A DNA stretch of 26,461 nt from JABAYQ01 sp042091225 (lineage in GTDB: Bacteria; Bacteroidota; Bacteroidia; Flavobacteriales; UBA7312). The first letter of the stretch is position 1; the number at the start of each line of letters is the position of its first letter. Position numbers and translations under genes: made by a program. The stretch lies in assembly GCA_042091225.1 (NCBI GenBank), contig JBELHW010000019.1, positions 1 to 26,461 of the forward strand, given 5' to 3'. The notes under the pieces were generated by a model. That model was not told the DNA's origin. It did not search any database and was given only the letters and a program-made list of their open reading frames with translations. Positions 1 through 7,640 of the stretch are shown here, one piece after another.

Positions 1-509
1 TTAGAGATTTTAATGTCGAATTAAAGAAAAAGTTGAGTAAAAAAGCAAAGCTAACAGGCTCTTTTGTAGACATGATTTACAATAAAGATGTAGTTCAAGG
101 GAAAGATGTAGGAAAAGATATACATGCCCGAATTGGAATTATAGAATTAAATTATAAATTAAAGCCAAAGCATTCAATACGTACAGAATTACAATACCTA
201 TCGGTTGACAAAGACAAAAAATACGATCAAGATTCTGGAGATTGGATGATGGCTTTATTAGAATATACATTTGCTCCTCATTGGTTTTTTGCAATAGTTG
301 ATCAATATAATGGAGGATATACAGACAAAGAATCTGTCGAATTTGAAGCAGTGCATTACCTCAACCTTAGTTGCGGGTATTCTAGCGGTACAAATCGTTT
401 CGAATTAGGCTACGGTAAAAAGAGAGAAGGAATATTTTGTGTTGGAGGAGTTTGTAAAAATGTACCATCATCAAACGGATTTACTTTTAGTATAACATCA
501 AGTTTTTAA
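1..509 (+). CDS. DUF6029-like envelope protein, C-terminal part
   Basis: The frame is open to the left edge of the window, so only the last 168 or so codons are present. A TTG at 33 is just an internal leucine codon, and the true start lies outside. The visible part alternates hydrophobic and polar residues in short strands rich in aromatic residues, and it ends in a strand finishing with phenylalanine (TFSITSSF). This is typical of an outer-membrane beta-barrel. The pattern around MALLEYTFAPHWFFAIVDQYNGG resembles the C-terminus of the DUF6029 family of Bacteroidota, whose molecular role is unknown. Only 2 bases separate it from the Omp28-type lipoprotein gene, so the two are probably co-transcribed. 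The beta-barrel reading is fairly secure, while the family name rests on memory of similar proteins. Confidence 0.6.
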   Translation, partial: RDFNVELKKKLSKKAKLTGSFVDMIYNKDVVQGKDVGKDIHARIGIIELNYKLKPKHSIRTELQYLSVDKDKKYDQDSGDWMMALLEYTFAPHWFFAIVDQYNGGYTDKESVEFEAVHYLNLSCGYSSGTNRFELGYGKKREGIFCVGGVCKNVPSSNGFTFSITSSF

Positions 510-511
510 AT

Positions 512-1327
512 ATGAAAAATTATATTATTTACCTTTCTTTAGTTCTGGCTACTTTTGTAGGATGCGATAAAATAGAACAAGAAGATTTCCTAATTGGAGT
601 CGAAGGACCAAATGAAGTGGATACAACCACTTTTGTAAAAAAAATCTTAATTGAAGATTTTACTGGTCATACTTGTCAAAACTGTCCTGAAGCAGCAGAA
701 GAAATTCATACTTTACAACTAATTAACACTTATTCTAATAAGGTTGTAGCAATTGCTGTACATGCAGGTTTTTTCTCGAATACAAACTCAACATTTACTA
801 CGGATTTTACTACACCAGAAGGAATTGAGATTCATGATTTTTTTGGGATTGAGTCTTATCCTAAAGGAATGGTCAACAGATTAGGTTATACTAATTCAAC
901 TAACCTTTTAGATTATCCACAGTGGGGAGCTGCTGTTGCTGATTTAATTAATCAAGAGCCAGAAATTGCAATAAAAATGACAGTTGAAAGTGGCAATTCC
1001 ATTAAAGTAGAATCAAAATTATTACAAGAAATAGATGACGAACTGAAACTTGTTGTTGTTCTTACCGAAAACAATATAATTGACAACCAATTAGTTGAAG
1101 GGCAAGGAGTTGTGGAAAATTACGAACACAACCATGTTTTAAGAAAGTCCCTAAATGGTACTTGGGGGCAAACAGTAGAGTTAAACTCTACTAATTTTCA
1201 ATCTTTTAATTTTGATTATGTAATTGATAGCTCAATGGTTGAAACAAATACTAACGCAGTTGCGTACATATACAACGAATCAACAAAAGAGGTTTTACAG
1301 GTTGAAGAAATACACTTGATAGAATAA
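512..1327 (+). CDS. Omp28-related lipoprotein with thioredoxin-like CxxC
   Basis: The 271-residue protein starts with a lipoprotein signal peptide whose lipobox is FVGC, giving lipidated Cys18. A thioredoxin-fold-like segment follows, reading ILIEDFTGHTCQNCPEA with a CxxC at Cys55 and Cys58, then an HAGFF motif. This arrangement fits the Omp28-related outer membrane protein family of Bacteroidota. The rest looks like a beta-rich C-terminal domain. A role in redox chemistry or folding at the outer membrane is an inference from the CxxC alone, because the family is poorly characterised. The gene sits 2 bases after the DUF6029-like gene and directly abuts the next one (TAA then ATG), so it belongs to the same envelope gene run. 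Confidence 0.75.
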   Translation: MKNYIIYLSLVLATFVGCDKIEQEDFLIGVEGPNEVDTTTFVKKILIEDFTGHTCQNCPEAAEEIHTLQLINTYSNKVVAIAVHAGFFSNTNSTFTTDFTTPEGIEIHDFFGIESYPKGMVNRLGYTNSTNLLDYPQWGAAVADLINQEPEIAIKMTVESGNSIKVESKLLQEIDDELKLVVVLTENNIIDNQLVEGQGVVENYEHNHVLRKSLNGTWGQTVELNSTNFQSFNFDYVIDSSMVETNTNAVAYIYNESTKEVLQVEEIHLIE

Positions 1328-2290
1328 ATGAAAAACACTTTTTTAATCTTAATATTTTTAACTTTTACCAATATAACTTTTTCTCAATCGATAGAAATTG
1401 AAAGTTCTGAACCACTAATTGAAGCATATCTTTCTCCTCTGGGAGAGTCCCTCGGGCAAGGTTTAAATAGTGGATGGTACAATACCGCTAAACCGCACAA
1501 ACTAGGCGGATTTGACCTAACTTTTAATTTCAATTTTGTTAAAATTCCTAACTCTTCCTTATTTTTTAATCCAAATGAAATAAGTGAAAATTTTTCTTCT
1601 GTTGATCAAGAAAGTCCTACAATTTTAGGCAAAGGAAATGGAGCAACGATTGTTTATGATTCGCAAAATGGATTTACTGACTCATTTAAAATGCCTGATC
1701 AGACAATTGAAATGAATAATATTCCGATTCCAACATTAAATTTAGGTGTTGGGATTTTTAAGGAAACTGAGTTAATGTTTAGATATATTCCTGAAACAAC
1801 ATTTAATAGAGAGTTTTTAGGTCAAGCTTCTTTAAGTCTTACAGGCTTAGGCTTTAAGCATAACTTAGTGCAATGGCTTCCTTTTGCGAAAAAACTCCCC
1901 ATAGATTTGTCGATTCAAGCGGCCTATACAAAACTCAATACATCTTTCGAATTAAATGGTAATAATGTAACACAAATGGTAGAATTAAATACAACTGCAT
2001 TTAACTACAACCTTATTTTCTCCAAAAAATTCTTGATGTTTACACCATACATTAGTTTAGGAAACAACTATTCTCTAACTAACTTTTCTAGTAATAGCAC
2101 GTTTTATTTAGGTGAGGACTTGGAATCTATTGAATTAAATATCCCATACGATATAGACTTCGAAAGTTCTAGCCTTTTGAACTATGGTGCAGGTATAAGA
2201 GTGCAATTTGCAATACTTTCTTTAAACATAAGTCAGTCATTTGGAGATTATAAAACTACTTCAATTGGAGCAGGAATAAGTTTTAGATGA
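1328..2290 (+). CDS. DUF6588-like outer membrane protein
   Basis: This 320-residue protein has an N-terminal signal peptide ending at TFSQ. A motif SPLGESLGQGLNSGWYNTA follows, then a long beta-strand-rich region that ends in a typical outer-membrane closing strand (GAGISFR). The N-terminal motif (a statement that the protein covers its start to a 'GWYNTAKPHKLGGFDL' stretch) matches my recollection of DUF6588 proteins of Bacteroidota, which have no established function. The gene begins immediately after the stop of the Omp28-type gene and overlaps the following gene by 4 bases (ATGA), which implies translational coupling. The likely location is the outer membrane; substrate or role cannot be seen from the sequence. 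Confidence 0.65.
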   Translation: MKNTFLILIFLTFTNITFSQSIEIESSEPLIEAYLSPLGESLGQGLNSGWYNTAKPHKLGGFDLTFNFNFVKIPNSSLFFNPNEISENFSSVDQESPTILGKGNGATIVYDSQNGFTDSFKMPDQTIEMNNIPIPTLNLGVGIFKETELMFRYIPETTFNREFLGQASLSLTGLGFKHNLVQWLPFAKKLPIDLSIQAAYTKLNTSFELNGNNVTQMVELNTTAFNYNLIFSKKFLMFTPYISLGNNYSLTNFSSNSTFYLGEDLESIELNIPYDIDFESSSLLNYGAGIRVQFAILSLNISQSFGDYKTTSIGAGISFR

Positions 2291-2883
2291 TAAAGACAGG
2301 ATTAATTTTTCTTTTTGTTTTATTGTTGACAGACCTATATAGTCAAGGATTCAAGGCAAATGCAATTATAGGAGTGAGTACCAGTCAAGTTTCCTCAGAT
2401 GATTTAGGAGGATTTAATAAAGTTGGACTAAAACTAGGAGCATCAGTGTTTCATAAAATTAACGATGCTACTAGAGCAAAGTATGGAATTTATTATATTG
2501 ATAAAGGAAGTAGAGACACGGAAAATTTTTTCAAAATAGATCTTTCATATATTGAGTCTGCGGTAACATTTCAAAAAAGCTCAAAAGGTATTATTTACGA
2601 AGCGGGTTTATTATTTGGAGTTTTAATAGATGGAATTACCTATAATAGAAACGACAGACAAGATCTTGTTTTAAGTGATTTTAGCAAATACGATATTGGA
2701 GCAACTATAGGAGCTGGAATAAAAATAAAACCAAAAGTTTTAATGTTTTGGGAAATTAGTAATAGCATACCCTTTTTCCCTATACAAGAACATCCTGACG
2801 GTATTAGTGTTGGGTTAAACAAAGGAAAATATAATTCCATATTTAGTATTTCTTTACGATATTTGTTGTCAAATGGAAAATAA
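2287..2883 (+). CDS. Small outer membrane beta-barrel protein (PorT-like class)
   Basis: The protein has 198 residues with a signal peptide of about 19 residues ending in LYSQG. Amphipathic strands follow, with turns such as GLKLGASVFHKI and DIGATIGAGIKIKPK, and a final strand SIFSISLRYLL. Size and pattern match the PorT-type or OmpA-like eight-stranded barrels that are common in Bacteroidota. The ATGA overlap with the preceding gene and an 11-base overlap with ubiX put it inside one transcription unit. Function is unknown. The family name 'PorT-like' is structural and does not imply that it is the secretion component PorT. Confidence 0.65.
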   Translation: MIKTGLIFLFVLLLTDLYSQGFKANAIIGVSTSQVSSDDLGGFNKVGLKLGASVFHKINDATRAKYGIYYIDKGSRDTENFFKIDLSYIESAVTFQKSSKGIIYEAGLLFGVLIDGITYNRNDRQDLVLSDFSKYDIGATIGAGIKIKPKVLMFWEISNSIPFFPIQEHPDGISVGLNKGKYNSIFSISLRYLLSNGK

Positions 2884-3442
2884 ACACAAAATAATAGTTT
2901 CAGTAAGTGGTGCAAGCGGTGCTATTTATGCTAAAGTACTTTTTGATAAGCTTAATCAGCTTGAAGATCAAATTGAAGCCGTTGGGGTTATGATGTCTGC
3001 AAACGCAAAATACGTTTGGCAAACAGAATTAGGCAATAGTGATTATAAAAAATTACCATTCGATTTTTATAGCCCACAAGATTTTGGAGCCCCTTTTGCT
3101 TCTGGATCAGCTAAATATGAAACAATGATAATTTGCCCTTGTTCTATGGGAACGCTTTCTAGAATTGCAAACGGCATATCTAACGACCTCACTACAAGAG
3201 CAGCAGACGTAATATTAAAAGAACGTCGCAAATTGATTCTAGTTGCTAGAGAAACACCTCTAAACCTGATTCAAATTAATAACATGAAAACCATAACGGA
3301 ATCTGGAGGAATTATTTGCCCTGCTACTCCATCGTTTTATAGTAATCCGAAAAGCTTTGAAGAATTAGCATCGACTGTTGTAGATAGAGTCATTTCATTG
3401 GCGGGCTTAGAAAATAAAACATATCAATGGGGTGAAGATTAA
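2873..3442 (+). CDS. ubiX: UbiX-family flavin prenyltransferase
   Basis: This is a full-length 189-residue member of the UbiX/Pad1 flavoprotein family. UbiX transfers a dimethylallyl group to FMN, making the prenylated flavin cofactor of UbiD-type decarboxylases. The glycine-rich FMN-binding start VSGASGAIYAKVL is visible at residues 9-21. The CPCSMGTLSRIANG block and the RETPLNLIQINNM segment are also family hallmarks. No ubiD partner lies in the window, and Bacteroidota use menaquinone, so a role in quinone or aromatic acid metabolism is inferred. The start ATG at 2873 lies within the end of the preceding gene, so translation is probably coupled. Being last in an envelope-protein run is a gene-order oddity rather than a functional clue. 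Confidence 0.9.
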   Translation: MENKHKIIVSVSGASGAIYAKVLFDKLNQLEDQIEAVGVMMSANAKYVWQTELGNSDYKKLPFDFYSPQDFGAPFASGSAKYETMIICPCSMGTLSRIANGISNDLTTRAADVILKERRKLILVARETPLNLIQINNMKTITESGGIICPATPSFYSNPKSFEELASTVVDRVISLAGLENKTYQWGED

Positions 3443-3486
3443 ACTTAAAAAAATGAATTAAATACAACCTTTTAATCCTTAAAATC

Positions 3487-4137
3487 ATGAAAATACTCAA
3501 ATTCGGAGGCACCTCTGTTGGCTCTGCTAATCGCATTAAAAAATTAGTTCCATTAGTTAAACAAAACCAATCAAAAATTGTTGTTTTATCTGCAATTTCA
3601 GGAACAACAAACCAACTCGTTTTATATTCAGAGTTAATTACTCAAAAAAAATATGAAAAAGCTCAAAAATGTTGTGAAAGTTTAAAATCGGATTATCTCG
3701 AATTAATAGACGAGTTATATCAAAATAAAAAATATAAAACTAAAGCTAAAGAAATAATTAGTCATCATTTTTCTTTTCTCAATTCGTTCAACTTCAAACC
3801 TTTAAATTTATTTAAAGAAAAAAATATTTTAGCTCAAGGCGAACTGCTGTCAACAGCTATTTTTCATTATTATTTAGAAGAATGTGAAATCGAATCTGTT
3901 CTATTATCTGCCTTAAATTTTATGCGTATAAATGAAAATGGAGAGCCAAATCTTAGCTACTTAGAAAAAATGTTATTAAACGAATTAAAACAATTTCCTG
4001 AAAAAAAGATTTTTATAACACAAGGTTTTATTTGTAGAAATGCATTTGGTGAAATTGATAATTTAAAAAGAGGTGGATCGGACTATACAGCAACACTTAT
4101 TGGAGCAGCTATTGATGCAAAAGAAATTTCGAATTAG
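3487..4137 (+). pseudogene. lysC: Aspartate kinase, N-terminal half only (truncated by deletion)
   Basis: The ORF begins with the aspartokinase signature KFGGTSVG, followed by the AISGTTNQL segment and later RGGSDYTATLIGAA, the conserved substrate and nucleotide-binding region. Homology runs to DAKEI at about base 4128 and then stops; three codons later there is a TAG. A complete monofunctional aspartate kinase has about 400-450 residues with C-terminal ACT regulatory domains. Here only 216 residues exist, and the end of the kinase domain and both ACT domains are missing. The next recognisable sequence is the C-terminus of diaminopimelate decarboxylase in another frame. The first enzyme of lysine, threonine and methionine synthesis from aspartate is therefore not functional as written. 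Real deletion and assembly error cannot be separated from this sequence alone. Confidence 0.85.
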
Positions 4138-4499
4138 GACGTTCAATAGTTGGGCAATGTGGCATCCTTGTTTCAAAAGTACTTTATATTAAAAGTGGAA
4201 TAAAGACAGAGTTTGCAATTATTGATGCAGGAATGACAGAGTTAATAAGACCCGCTCTTTACCAAGCAAGTCATAAAATAATAAACATTAGTAGTATAAA
4301 AAAAGGGACTAAAAGATACGATGTAGTTGGTCCAATTTGTGAATCTTCAGATTGTTTTGGTAAACAATTAAATTTACCAGAAACTCAAAGAGGTGATTGT
4401 ATAATAATTCTTTCTTGTGGTGCTTACGGGCAAGTAATGGCCAGTCAATATAATTTACGTTCCTCCGTCCGATCTTACTATTTTAATACAATAAGCTGA
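4128..4499 (+). pseudogene. lysA: Diaminopimelate decarboxylase, C-terminal fragment
   Basis: From base 4128 the third frame reads FELGRSIVGQCGILVSK, then DAGMTELIRPALYQASHKI, GPICESSDCFGK and GAYGQVMASQYN. These are the C-terminal beta-domain motifs of LysA, including the CESSD active-site cysteine contributed across the dimer interface. The N-terminal PLP-binding TIM barrel, about 280 residues, is absent. The ATG at 4233 lies inside the conserved DAGMTEL motif and is not a true start. LysA makes L-lysine from meso-diaminopimelate. Tandem aspartokinase-LysA genes and fused aspartokinase-LysA proteins are known in bacteria, so one deletion spanning both explains this remnant. The remaining coding sequence is well preserved, suggesting either a recent deletion or a mis-assembly. 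Confidence 0.85.
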
Positions 4500-4535
4500 A
4501 AATGTATTCGTTTTCGATATGTAACCTATTTTATT

Positions 4536-4724
4536 ATGTTAAAATTCTGTAAAACCATCTTAAAAAAAGTTTCTTTCGACAAATCTCTATTCCGTAAAGA
4601 ATTAAAAAAGTCAATTTTAATGTTACAAAAAAAAGATGTTGTAGCCTTCAAAATATGGTGTTTATCATGCTTTGGTAATCATAAAGAGATAATTATAGAA
4701 GTCTTTGAAAAAAATGCCTATTAA
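4536..4724 (+). CDS. Small hypothetical protein, 62 residues
   Basis: This is a short lysine-rich predicted cytoplasmic protein containing KVSFDKSLFRKELKKS and WCLSCFGNHKEII. It has no signal peptide or membrane segment. A basic helical N-terminal half is suggested by the composition. I have a weak impression that similar small proteins with a VSFD-LF-KEL pattern occur in Flavobacteriales, but I cannot name a family. It follows the lysA remnant by 36 bases and converges on ruvB with a 4-base overlap of the two stop codons (TTAA). No matching promoter was found before it, so it may have been co-transcribed with the lysine genes. Confidence 0.5.
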   Translation: MLKFCKTILKKVSFDKSLFRKELKKSILMLQKKDVVAFKIWCLSCFGNHKEIIIEVFEKNAY

Positions 4725-5749
4725 AAATCGAATAAATTTCCACTTTGGCTATCAGGCTTCAAGTTTAAATGTTCGTAGGCTTTTTCTGTAACTTGTCTTC
4801 CTCTTGATGTCCTCATTAAATATCCTTCTTGAATTAGAAATGGTTCGTAAACCTCCTCAATTGTTCCCCCTTGTTCGCCAACAGCAGTAGCTATAGTTGT
4901 TATTCCAACAGGCCCTCCTTTAAACTTTTCGATTATAGTAGACAGGATTCGATTATCCATTTCATCTAAACCGTTAGCATCAACATTAAGCGCGTTTAAA
5001 GCATGGTTAGTAATTGGAAGGGTAATTGCCCCATCGCCTTTAACTTGAGCAAAATCTCGAACTCTACGAAGTAAGGAGTTAGCAATTCTTGGGGTTCCTC
5101 TGCTTCTTCTTGCAATTTCATTTGCAGCGTCTTTAGAAATAGAGACATCTAAAATTGAAGAAGATCTATTAACAATATCAGTAAGAACAGCGGAATCATA
5201 ATATTCTAATCTTGAATTAATTCCAAATCTTGCTCTTAATGGAGCTGTTAATAATCCTGAACGAGTAGTGGCTCCTATTAGAGTAAAAGGATTTAATTGA
5301 ATCTGAACAGCTCTAGCGTTTGGGCCACTCTCAATCATTATATCAATCTTATAGTCTTCCATTGCGGAATACAAATATTCTTCTACAACAGCACTTAATC
5401 TATGAATCTCGTCAATGAATAAAATGTCACCTTCTTCCAAATTGGTTAAAAGTCCTGCAAGATCTCCAGGTTTATCTAATACAGGTCCAGAACTAATTTT
5501 AATTCCGACTTCCATTTCATTAGCGATTATATTTGAAAGGGTTGTTTTACCTAATCCCGGAGGTCCATGAAGCAAAACGTGATCCAGGGGTTCGTTTCTC
5601 ATTTTAGCAGCACTAACAAAAACTTTTAAATTTTCTACAACACTTGGCTGGCCACTAAAATCACTAAAATCTTTAGGTCTTAAAGCCTTATCTATCTCTA
5701 TTTCGTGATTTGATAAATTTTCTTTTTCTGGATCTAGATGCTCGTTCAT
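4721..5749 (-). CDS. ruvB: Holliday junction branch migration helicase RuvB
   Basis: RuvB is the AAA+ motor that drives branch migration of Holliday junctions with RuvA and acts ahead of RuvC. The protein shows Walker A GPPGLGKTTL (about residues 62-71), Walker B LFIDEIHRL, sensor 1 GATTRSGLLTAPLRARFG, and the RSRGTPRIANSLLRRVRDFA region carrying sensor 2 residues. The C-terminal winged helix is complete. I chose the ATG at 5749, giving 342 residues. An in-frame TTG at 5758 overlaps a perfect TATCTTTG promoter box (5756-5763), so it cannot easily lie within the mRNA. The gene is downstream of the coxA terminator and so is an independent transcription unit. Its stop overlaps the convergent small gene by 4 bases. 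Confidence 0.95.
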   Translation of the reverse strand: MNEHLDPEKENLSNHEIEIDKALRPKDFSDFSGQPSVVENLKVFVSAAKMRNEPLDHVLLHGPPGLGKTTLSNIIANEMEVGIKISSGPVLDKPGDLAGLLTNLEEGDILFIDEIHRLSAVVEEYLYSAMEDYKIDIMIESGPNARAVQIQLNPFTLIGATTRSGLLTAPLRARFGINSRLEYYDSAVLTDIVNRSSSILDVSISKDAANEIARRSRGTPRIANSLLRRVRDFAQVKGDGAITLPITNHALNALNVDANGLDEMDNRILSTIIEKFKGGPVGITTIATAVGEQGGTIEEVYEPFLIQEGYLMRTSRGRQVTEKAYEHLNLKPDSQSGNLFDF

Positions 5750-5755
5750 TGTAAA

Positions 5756-5783
5756 CAAAGATAAACTAAAATATAGTAATCAA
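5756..5783 (-). promoter_or_regulatory. Bacteroidota-type promoter of ruvB
   Basis: On the minus strand a -33 element TTTTG (its TTG at 5781-5783) is followed after 17 bases by TATCTTTG (5756-5763), a full match to the TANNTTTG -7 box. The ATG of ruvB begins only 6 bases after the box, so the transcript should have almost no leader. It sits between the coxA terminator and ruvB, the expected place. Confidence 0.65.
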
Positions 5784-5800
5784 AATAAGGCAATTGTCAA

Positions 5801-5833
5801 TAAATAAAAAAGGGCTTCAATAAATGAAGCCCT
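5801..5833 (-). terminator. Intrinsic terminator of the act-cox operon
   Basis: A perfect 9-base-pair stem (AGGGCTTCA at 5811-5819 with TGAAGCCCT at 5825-5833, loop of 5) is followed on the minus strand by a T-rich tail TTTTTATTTA. It lies 25 bases beyond the coxA stop and closes the respiratory operon. Confidence 0.85.
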
Positions 5834-5857
5834 CTAATGAAATAAAATTTATTTATT

Positions 5858-7615
5858 TTAATGTTCCTCTTCTCCATCTTTTAGAGGTGTAATCTGAGAA
5901 ATAAAATCTTCTTTAGCGCCGGGCTTGCTATAGTCGTATGCCCACCTATGTACCTCAGGAATTTCTCCTGGCCAATTCCCATGAATTCTTTCGACTGGAG
6001 TTGTCCACTCGATGGTATTAGATCTCCAAGGATTTTGTGGTGCATCTTTTCCTCTAAAGATACTATAGAAGAAATTAAAAAAGAAAAATAACTGAGCTGA
6101 AGCACCTAAAATTGCAAAAATTGTTACTAACTCATTTATTTCAATTAAGCCTTCAAACATTGGAAAAGAAGTGTTTGCATAATATCTCCTAGGAACACCA
6201 GCCATTCCTATAAAGTGCATTGGATAAAATACACCGTAGGCAGAAATAAATGTCAACCAGAAATGAGCATATCCAAGATTTTTATTCATCATTTTACCAT
6301 ACATTTTAGGGAACCAATGATAAATCCCTGCAAACATTCCAAAGATTGCAGAAAGCCCCATTACTATATGGAAGTGAGCAACTACAAAATAAGTATCGTG
6401 AACGTTTATGTCTAATGCGCTATCTCCTAAAATAAGACCTGTAAGTCCACCAGAAATAAAAGTAGATACCAATCCTATTGAAAATAACATTGCAGTTGTA
6501 AACTGTATATTTCCTTTCCATAAAGTTGTTAGATAGTTAAATACTTTAACAGCCGATGGGATTGCAATTAAGAGGGTTGTAAATGTAAATACAGAACCTA
6601 AAAACGGATTCATACCAGTCATAAACATATGGTGTCCCCAAACAATAAAAGACAAAAATCCGATTGCTAAAATTGATCCGACCATTGCTCTATATCCAAA
6701 TATCGGTTTTCTAGAGTTTGTGGAAACAATTTCCGAGGTAATTCCTAAAGCAGGAAGCAAAACAATATAAACTTCAGGGTGTCCTAAAAACCAAAACAAA
6801 TGCTGAAACAATACTGGTGACCCTCCTGTTTGTGTTAGCATTTCTCCTTGAATCATTATGTCAGAAAGATAAAATGCAGTACCAAAACCTCTATCAAAAA
6901 TTAACAATAAAACTGCCGAAAGTAAAACCGGAAAAGATAATACACCTAAAATTGCCGTTACTAAAAAAGCCCACATTGTAAGAGGTAACCTCGTCATAGA
7001 CATTCCTTTAGTACGTAAATTTAAAATAGTTACGATATAATTTAGTCCGCCTAGCAAAGATGAAACAACAAATAACGACATACTAACTAACCACAAGGTC
7101 ATTCCTAAACCTGAACCTGGCATTGCTTGTGGCAAGGCACTCAATGGAGGGTAAATTGTCCATCCTGCAGCCGCAGGTCCTGATTGTATAAATAAAGAAA
7201 TAACCATTACAACAGATGAAGTAAAAAAGAACCAATATGACAACATATTTAGAAATCCTGACGCCATGTCTCTTGCTCCAATTTGAAGTGGAATTAGAAG
7301 ATTAAAAAAGGTGCCACTTAATCCTCCTGTAAGGACAAAAAATACCATTATAGTACCATGAATCGTTACTAATGCCAAATACATGTTTGGGTCAAGTACG
7401 CCATCTGGAGCCCACTTTCCTAAAAACATTTCCAAAATTGGATAACCTTCTGCAGGCCATGCTAATTGCATTCGGAAAAATATAGACATCATAACGGCAA
7501 TAATACCCATTACCATAGCAGTAATTAAAAACTGCTTTGCAATCATTTTATGATCTTGACTAAAAATATATTTCGTTATAAAAGTTTCTTCGTGATGGTG
7601 TTCGTGATTTGACAT
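5858..7615 (-). CDS. coxA: Cytochrome c oxidase subunit I (A-type heme-copper oxidase)
   Basis: This 585-residue, multi-membrane-spanning catalytic subunit reduces oxygen to water and pumps protons. Visible ligands are the low-spin heme histidine in IHGTIMVFF, the CuB and Tyr motif GHPEVYIVLLP (about residues 276-286), the CuB pair in WGHHMFMTG, and the heme ligands in HDTYFVVAHFHIVMG near residue 405. The glutamate in GHPEVY marks an A1-type oxidase with a D-channel. The cytoplasmic N-terminus is His-rich (SNHEHHHEE). It is the last gene of the act-cox operon, 25 bases after coxB and followed by a strong terminator. In relatives, this oxidase and alternative complex III form a supercomplex. 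Subunits III and IV are not in this window. Confidence 0.97.
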   Translation of the reverse strand: MSNHEHHHEETFITKYIFSQDHKMIAKQFLITAMVMGIIAVMMSIFFRMQLAWPAEGYPILEMFLGKWAPDGVLDPNMYLALVTIHGTIMVFFVLTGGLSGTFFNLLIPLQIGARDMASGFLNMLSYWFFFTSSVVMVISLFIQSGPAAAGWTIYPPLSALPQAMPGSGLGMTLWLVSMSLFVVSSLLGGLNYIVTILNLRTKGMSMTRLPLTMWAFLVTAILGVLSFPVLLSAVLLLIFDRGFGTAFYLSDIMIQGEMLTQTGGSPVLFQHLFWFLGHPEVYIVLLPALGITSEIVSTNSRKPIFGYRAMVGSILAIGFLSFIVWGHHMFMTGMNPFLGSVFTFTTLLIAIPSAVKVFNYLTTLWKGNIQFTTAMLFSIGLVSTFISGGLTGLILGDSALDINVHDTYFVVAHFHIVMGLSAIFGMFAGIYHWFPKMYGKMMNKNLGYAHFWLTFISAYGVFYPMHFIGMAGVPRRYYANTSFPMFEGLIEINELVTIFAILGASAQLFFFFNFFYSIFRGKDAPQNPWRSNTIEWTTPVERIHGNWPGEIPEVHRWAYDYSKPGAKEDFISQITPLKDGEEEH

Positions 7616-7640
7616 AATACCTTTTAATTATAAACTTTAA

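Noticed and set aside
2640..2915. Minus-strand open frame of 91 codons
   Set aside because: It lies antisense over the beta-barrel gene and the start of ubiX, has no family features, and its composition follows from the sense genes.
3443..3486. Promoter or riboswitch upstream of the aspartokinase remnant, such as a lysine riboswitch
   Set aside because: Only 44 bases separate it from ubiX, with no stable stem and no TANNTTTG box; a lysine riboswitch needs far more sequence.
4233..4499. Independent small gene starting at ATG 4233
   Set aside because: The ATG is inside the LysA motif DAGMTEL, and LysA homology extends upstream to 4128, so it is a gene fragment and not a new small protein.
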